Assembly: GCA_005792225.1 (NCBI GenBank)
Contig: SXSP01000394.1
Coordinates: forward strand, 1 to 7,766
DNA: 7,766 nt
Reading direction: 5' to 3'
Source of the DNA: Bdellovibrionales bacterium
GTDB taxonomy: Bacteria > Bdellovibrionota > Bdellovibrionia > Bdellovibrionales > JAMPXM01
The notes below the pieces were generated by a model. It was not told the origin of the DNA and ran no database searches. It saw nothing but the letters and a program-made list of their open reading frames with translations. Every line of letters begins with the position of its first letter. The stretch's first letter is position 1. This document shows, piece by piece, positions 5,834-7,766 of the stretch. Position numbers and translations under genes: made by a program.

Positions 5834-6212
5834 CGGCCACTTACGTTTCTAATCAATTAATGTTTAGGGTGGTCCTCTCTCGTCGAGAGAGTGAAGTTCT
5901 AGCAACGGGTAGCTCTGGCCATTTATCAGCACACGTCCTCCGTTAATGGTTGTCCGCCACGAGTTTCGAACCTCTTACCGCCAGCCCGCCTGATCTGGTT
6001 CTTTGCCAGGGGCGTGGTTTCCGGCGCCGGACTTCACACTGATCGGAGGAAGCACCCAAAACATTAGACCTTGGTCCAGCAAACTTCACCTTTCCCGATT
6101 CGAGACGGGGGCAATCCATTCTGTAGTGACGATGCCGTTTCAATAAGAGGCGTTTCATTTGAATTCCATAGTCGGGCTCTCCCTCTTTGTTACACTGAGA
6201 CGGGGGAAAAAC
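5834..6212. other. 379-base gene-poor stretch rich in dyads
   Basis: No convincing protein gene is seen. Structure includes CTCTCTCG-T-CGAGAGAG (5875-5891), CTGG/CCAG (5995-6009), the palindrome at 6020-6031, GACC-TT-GGTC (6067-6076) and CCCG/CGGG (6094-6109). GAGACGGGGG occurs twice (6102-6111 and 6197-6206); the second copy supplies the ribosome-binding site of the next gene. On the minus strand a 22-codon frame from GTG 5932 to a stop at 5864 has GGAGG 4 bases upstream, but it is too short to call. TGTTACACT (6188-6196) could be an extended -10 for the lipoprotein gene. A structured small RNA, a regulatory region or decayed sequence are all possible. I recognise no known RNA family. Confidence 0.45.
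6020..6031. repeat. Perfect 12-bp palindrome
   Basis: TCCGGCGCCGGA is perfectly palindromic. After a 2-base mismatch on each side the symmetry resumes: GTGG at 6014-6017 faces TCAC at 6034-6037 (with one G-T pair), extending the dyad to 24 bases. It stands inside the gene-poor stretch about 180 bases before the lipoprotein start and may be an operator or a hairpin. Confidence 0.45.
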
Positions 6213-7193
6213 ATGAAGTTTAAGACCAAGGTACTGACGTCTTATTTAGCCCTCGGTGCGGTGCTTGTGCTGGGTTTTCAAAACTGCTCGAACGCGAGCT
6301 CGTTTTCGAACCTCGCGTCGAACTCGTCATCCAGTGGTGAACCCAAAGCTCCGGCGTCTTCAGGGAATGGAGACTCATACGACGGAAAACCCGACATCTA
6401 CCGTTTTTATGATCCCGCAAATGTTTGCGCGGAAACTGCACAAGGAAAGCCGCTTCCGAATCAGCAGATCCATCTTTTCAAATCGAAAGCCGCCCAACTG
6501 GTTCGTCACGAATGTAAAGACGTCGAACCGATGCGACTCGGCATGAGCGTGACCGAAAATGACGATGGAACAGTTCAATACTCAGGTCAACGTTACAACC
6601 CGCACGTGCCGGCTACATTCGAAGTCATGAGTGCGCAATGTCCGGCGGGGCTATCCCCACGCGCGAACGCCAGCCGCCAAAATCTCTTTGATGCGCCTCT
6701 CGACCTCTCCGACATCACTCACTGGGGATCTGTCGGTAACGTCTCAATCGTTCCGCATGGCTCAATCGCGGGCCTTCCCGCCCACTTGGTCACCCGGCTG
6801 ACGAGTGGCGAAGACGCTCCCCGCGCGGATCAGTACAGGAAACTTGAGCCCAATACGTCGTACGCACTTTCCTTCTTCGCAAGAATGGGAACTTCCACCA
6901 AAGTCATGATGATGATGTGGAGTGCCGATCCGGAAGAAATGGCCATCACTCTTCACGGGGATCTCATCACCGGAACCACGACTGCATCGAACTCACGTAA
7001 TACAATTCGTTACCGCAACGTCTCGATGGTCAGCCGAGTGGCTCCCGGCGGCTTCTTCTTTACCGTTTACTTCACGACTCCCTCGCAGCTCGACGGGTCC
7101 GACATCGGCTTCGCGGCCGCCGACGAAGTCAAAGGCGCTTCGGTCTCGATTGCCGACGCTCAGCTTGAGACCGTGCGGAGCTTCTGCGAGTGA
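6213..7193 (+). CDS. F-Q-N-C lipoprotein with probable carbohydrate-binding-like C-terminal domain
   Basis: 326 residues. The signal sequence 'MKFKTKVLTSYLALGAVLVL' is followed by 'GFQNC' with Cys25 as probable lipidation site. F-Q-N before Cys is not a standard lipobox but is a form I associate with Bdellovibrio lipoproteins. A Ser/Asn-rich linker (26-56) follows. Residues about 60-150 hold cysteines 72, 101 and 143. From 'NLFDAPLDLSDITHWGSVGN' (157-176) the rest reads like a beta-sandwich module: 'LEPNTSYALSFFARMG' (211-226) and 'GASVSIADAQLETV' (308-321) are typical of galactose-binding-like or CBM-type domains on surface proteins. The ligand is not predictable. ATG 6213 is preceded by GGGGG 6 bases upstream; a TTG start at 6159 would bury the signal peptide. 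Likely surface or periplasmic, transcribed alone. The domain assignment is from pattern, not a search. Confidence 0.85.
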   Translation: MKFKTKVLTSYLALGAVLVLGFQNCSNASSFSNLASNSSSSGEPKAPASSGNGDSYDGKPDIYRFYDPANVCAETAQGKPLPNQQIHLFKSKAAQLVRHECKDVEPMRLGMSVTENDDGTVQYSGQRYNPHVPATFEVMSAQCPAGLSPRANASRQNLFDAPLDLSDITHWGSVGNVSIVPHGSIAGLPAHLVTRLTSGEDAPRADQYRKLEPNTSYALSFFARMGTSTKVMMMMWSADPEEMAITLHGDLITGTTTASNSRNTIRYRNVSMVSRVAPGGFFFTVYFTTPSQLDGSDIGFAAADEVKGASVSIADAQLETVRSFCE

Positions 7194-7253
7194 TTGAGGG
7201 GAATCAAAGGCGTTTTTGTTCTCAACGAAAGTTGGGTGTGACAACCCGTGAAA

Positions 7254-7276
7254 GAGGAAACGAATTTTGTTTCCTC
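7254..7276. terminator. Hairpin between convergent genes, possible bidirectional terminator
   Basis: GAGGAAAC (7254-7261) pairs with GTTTCCTC (7269-7276), a perfect 8-base stem with loop GAATTTT. It lies in the 108-base gap between the lipoprotein stop and the stop of the convergent secreted-protein gene. No T-run of normal length follows on either strand, so termination is less certain than for the other two hairpins. Confidence 0.45.
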
Positions 7277-7301
7277 AAATGCTGAAAGTTTGGCTTCCAG
7301 T

Positions 7302-7691
7302 TCACTTCAACAGAAGTTCGCAGCGAACCATCGTCACGGGTACCGTCGGGAATGAAATTCCCCCGTGGCGGTAGAGGGTGCCTGTGACGACCTGATTTTC
7401 TTTCGACAGCAAATCGACGTTGAGACGTGCCGAATAATCAACCGATGCGCTCTTCAGCTCGAGGACGGCGGCTCCGCTGTTTTCTTCGCTTCGGAGAGTT
7501 GAGATGAATTCACTGTGAGCGTATCCCCATTTGGCCACGACGACCGGGTGAAAACCATCGGAGGTGGCCTCGATGACCACGCCGTTTGTTCCTAGACACT
7601 TCATCGAAAGAATGTAAGGAGAGGCGGCCTTTGCTTCAAAGGTGACGGCGGTCAGGATCATGAGAGTGAATGAGGAAATCGATTTCAACAC
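7302..7691 (-). CDS. Small secreted protein of unknown function
   Basis: 129 residues. The N-terminus is a signal peptide ('MLKSISSFTLMILTAVTFEA' then K-A), with a likely signal peptidase I cut after Ala22 in the A-K-A context. The mature part of about 107 residues is predicted beta-rich from its alternating pattern, and has only two cysteines, Cys32 near the start and Cys124 near the end, which could form a disulfide closing the fold. Expected in the periplasm or outside the cell. GTG at 7691 is chosen because AAGGAG (7697-7702) lies 5 bases upstream; the adjacent TTG codon is an alternative. It is convergent with the lipoprotein gene. No family is recognised. The 75 bases from 7692 to the window end hold this ribosome-binding site and no clear promoter. 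Confidence 0.82.
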   Translation of the reverse strand: MLKSISSFTLMILTAVTFEAKAASPYILSMKCLGTNGVVIEATSDGFHPVVVAKWGYAHSEFISTLRSEENSGAAVLELKSASVDYSARLNVDLLSKENQVVTGTLYRHGGISFPTVPVTMVRCELLLK

Positions 7692-7766
7692 GGGAACTCC
7701 TTCGTTCGGCTAAGAGGAACTTACCATTGGTCTGATCGGTGCAGCACTCAGTTAAAAAATTCTGTA

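Noticed and set aside
5958..5976. GTTTCGAAC resembling a tRNA T-loop, as possible tRNA or attachment-site remnant
   Set aside because: The flanking bases do not form a 5-base T-stem on either strand, and no acceptor stem or CCA end is present.
5943..6158. 71-codon open frame on the minus strand in the gene-poor stretch
   Set aside because: It has no ribosome-binding site, is rich in Arg and Lys as expected of chance frames in such DNA, and resembles no family. Hairpins in the same bases suggest a non-coding role.
6159..6212. 18-codon extension of the F-Q-N-C lipoprotein from a TTG start
   Set aside because: No ribosome-binding site precedes the TTG, while the inner ATG has GGGGG and starts a normal signal peptide.

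Overview
The window looks like a chromosomal segment from a predatory-type Gram-negative bacterium of the Bdellovibrionota (Bdellovibrio and relatives). This is inferred from three things: a lipoprotein whose lipidation site reads F-Q-N-C, a form I associate with Bdellovibrio lipoproteins; a small HTH regulator resembling the TIGR02147/DUF4423 family, which is common in Bdellovibrio and Fibrobacter; and several secreted proteins with no recognisable family. No rRNA, tRNA, CRISPR, insertion sequence or phage gene was seen.

Left part (1-2639, minus strand). A two-domain KaiC-like ATPase starts with GTG after a clear ribosome-binding site. It is followed 14 bases later by a sensor gene that runs off the window's left edge. 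The sensor's visible 330 residues look like a PocR-type ligand-binding domain, then a GAF-like domain, then a helix that should lead into a further signalling domain. The sensor's ribosome-binding site overlaps the kaiC-like stop codon, so the two are probably one operon. No kaiA or kaiB is present, so this is not evidence for a circadian clock; it is better read as a KaiC-family signalling ATPase coupled to a sensor.

Middle (2771-4407, minus strand). A conserved-looking membrane protein of unknown function lies upstream of the KaiC-like gene. Before it, behind a strong intrinsic terminator, is a lipoprotein gene of 252 codons.

Regulatory hub (4552-5764). A TetR-family repressor (minus) and a short DUF4423-like HTH protein (plus) are transcribed divergently from a 145-base gap. 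The gap holds four dyad-symmetric elements. The two outer ones share a 16-base operator-like sequence, and the one nearest tetR covers its likely -10 box. The tetR -10 box lies exactly where it would give an mRNA starting at the ATG (leaderless), which fits the lack of a ribosome-binding site.

Right part (5765-7766). A strong terminator ends the HTH gene. It is followed by about 380 bases without a convincing gene but with several hairpins and palindromes. Then come a plus-strand F-Q-N-C lipoprotein with a probable beta-sandwich C-terminal half, and, convergent with it, a small secreted protein. A hairpin sits in the gap between these last two.

The most interesting items are the KaiC/PocR-GAF pair, the multi-operator divergent regulator region, and the structured non-coding stretch at 5834-6212.
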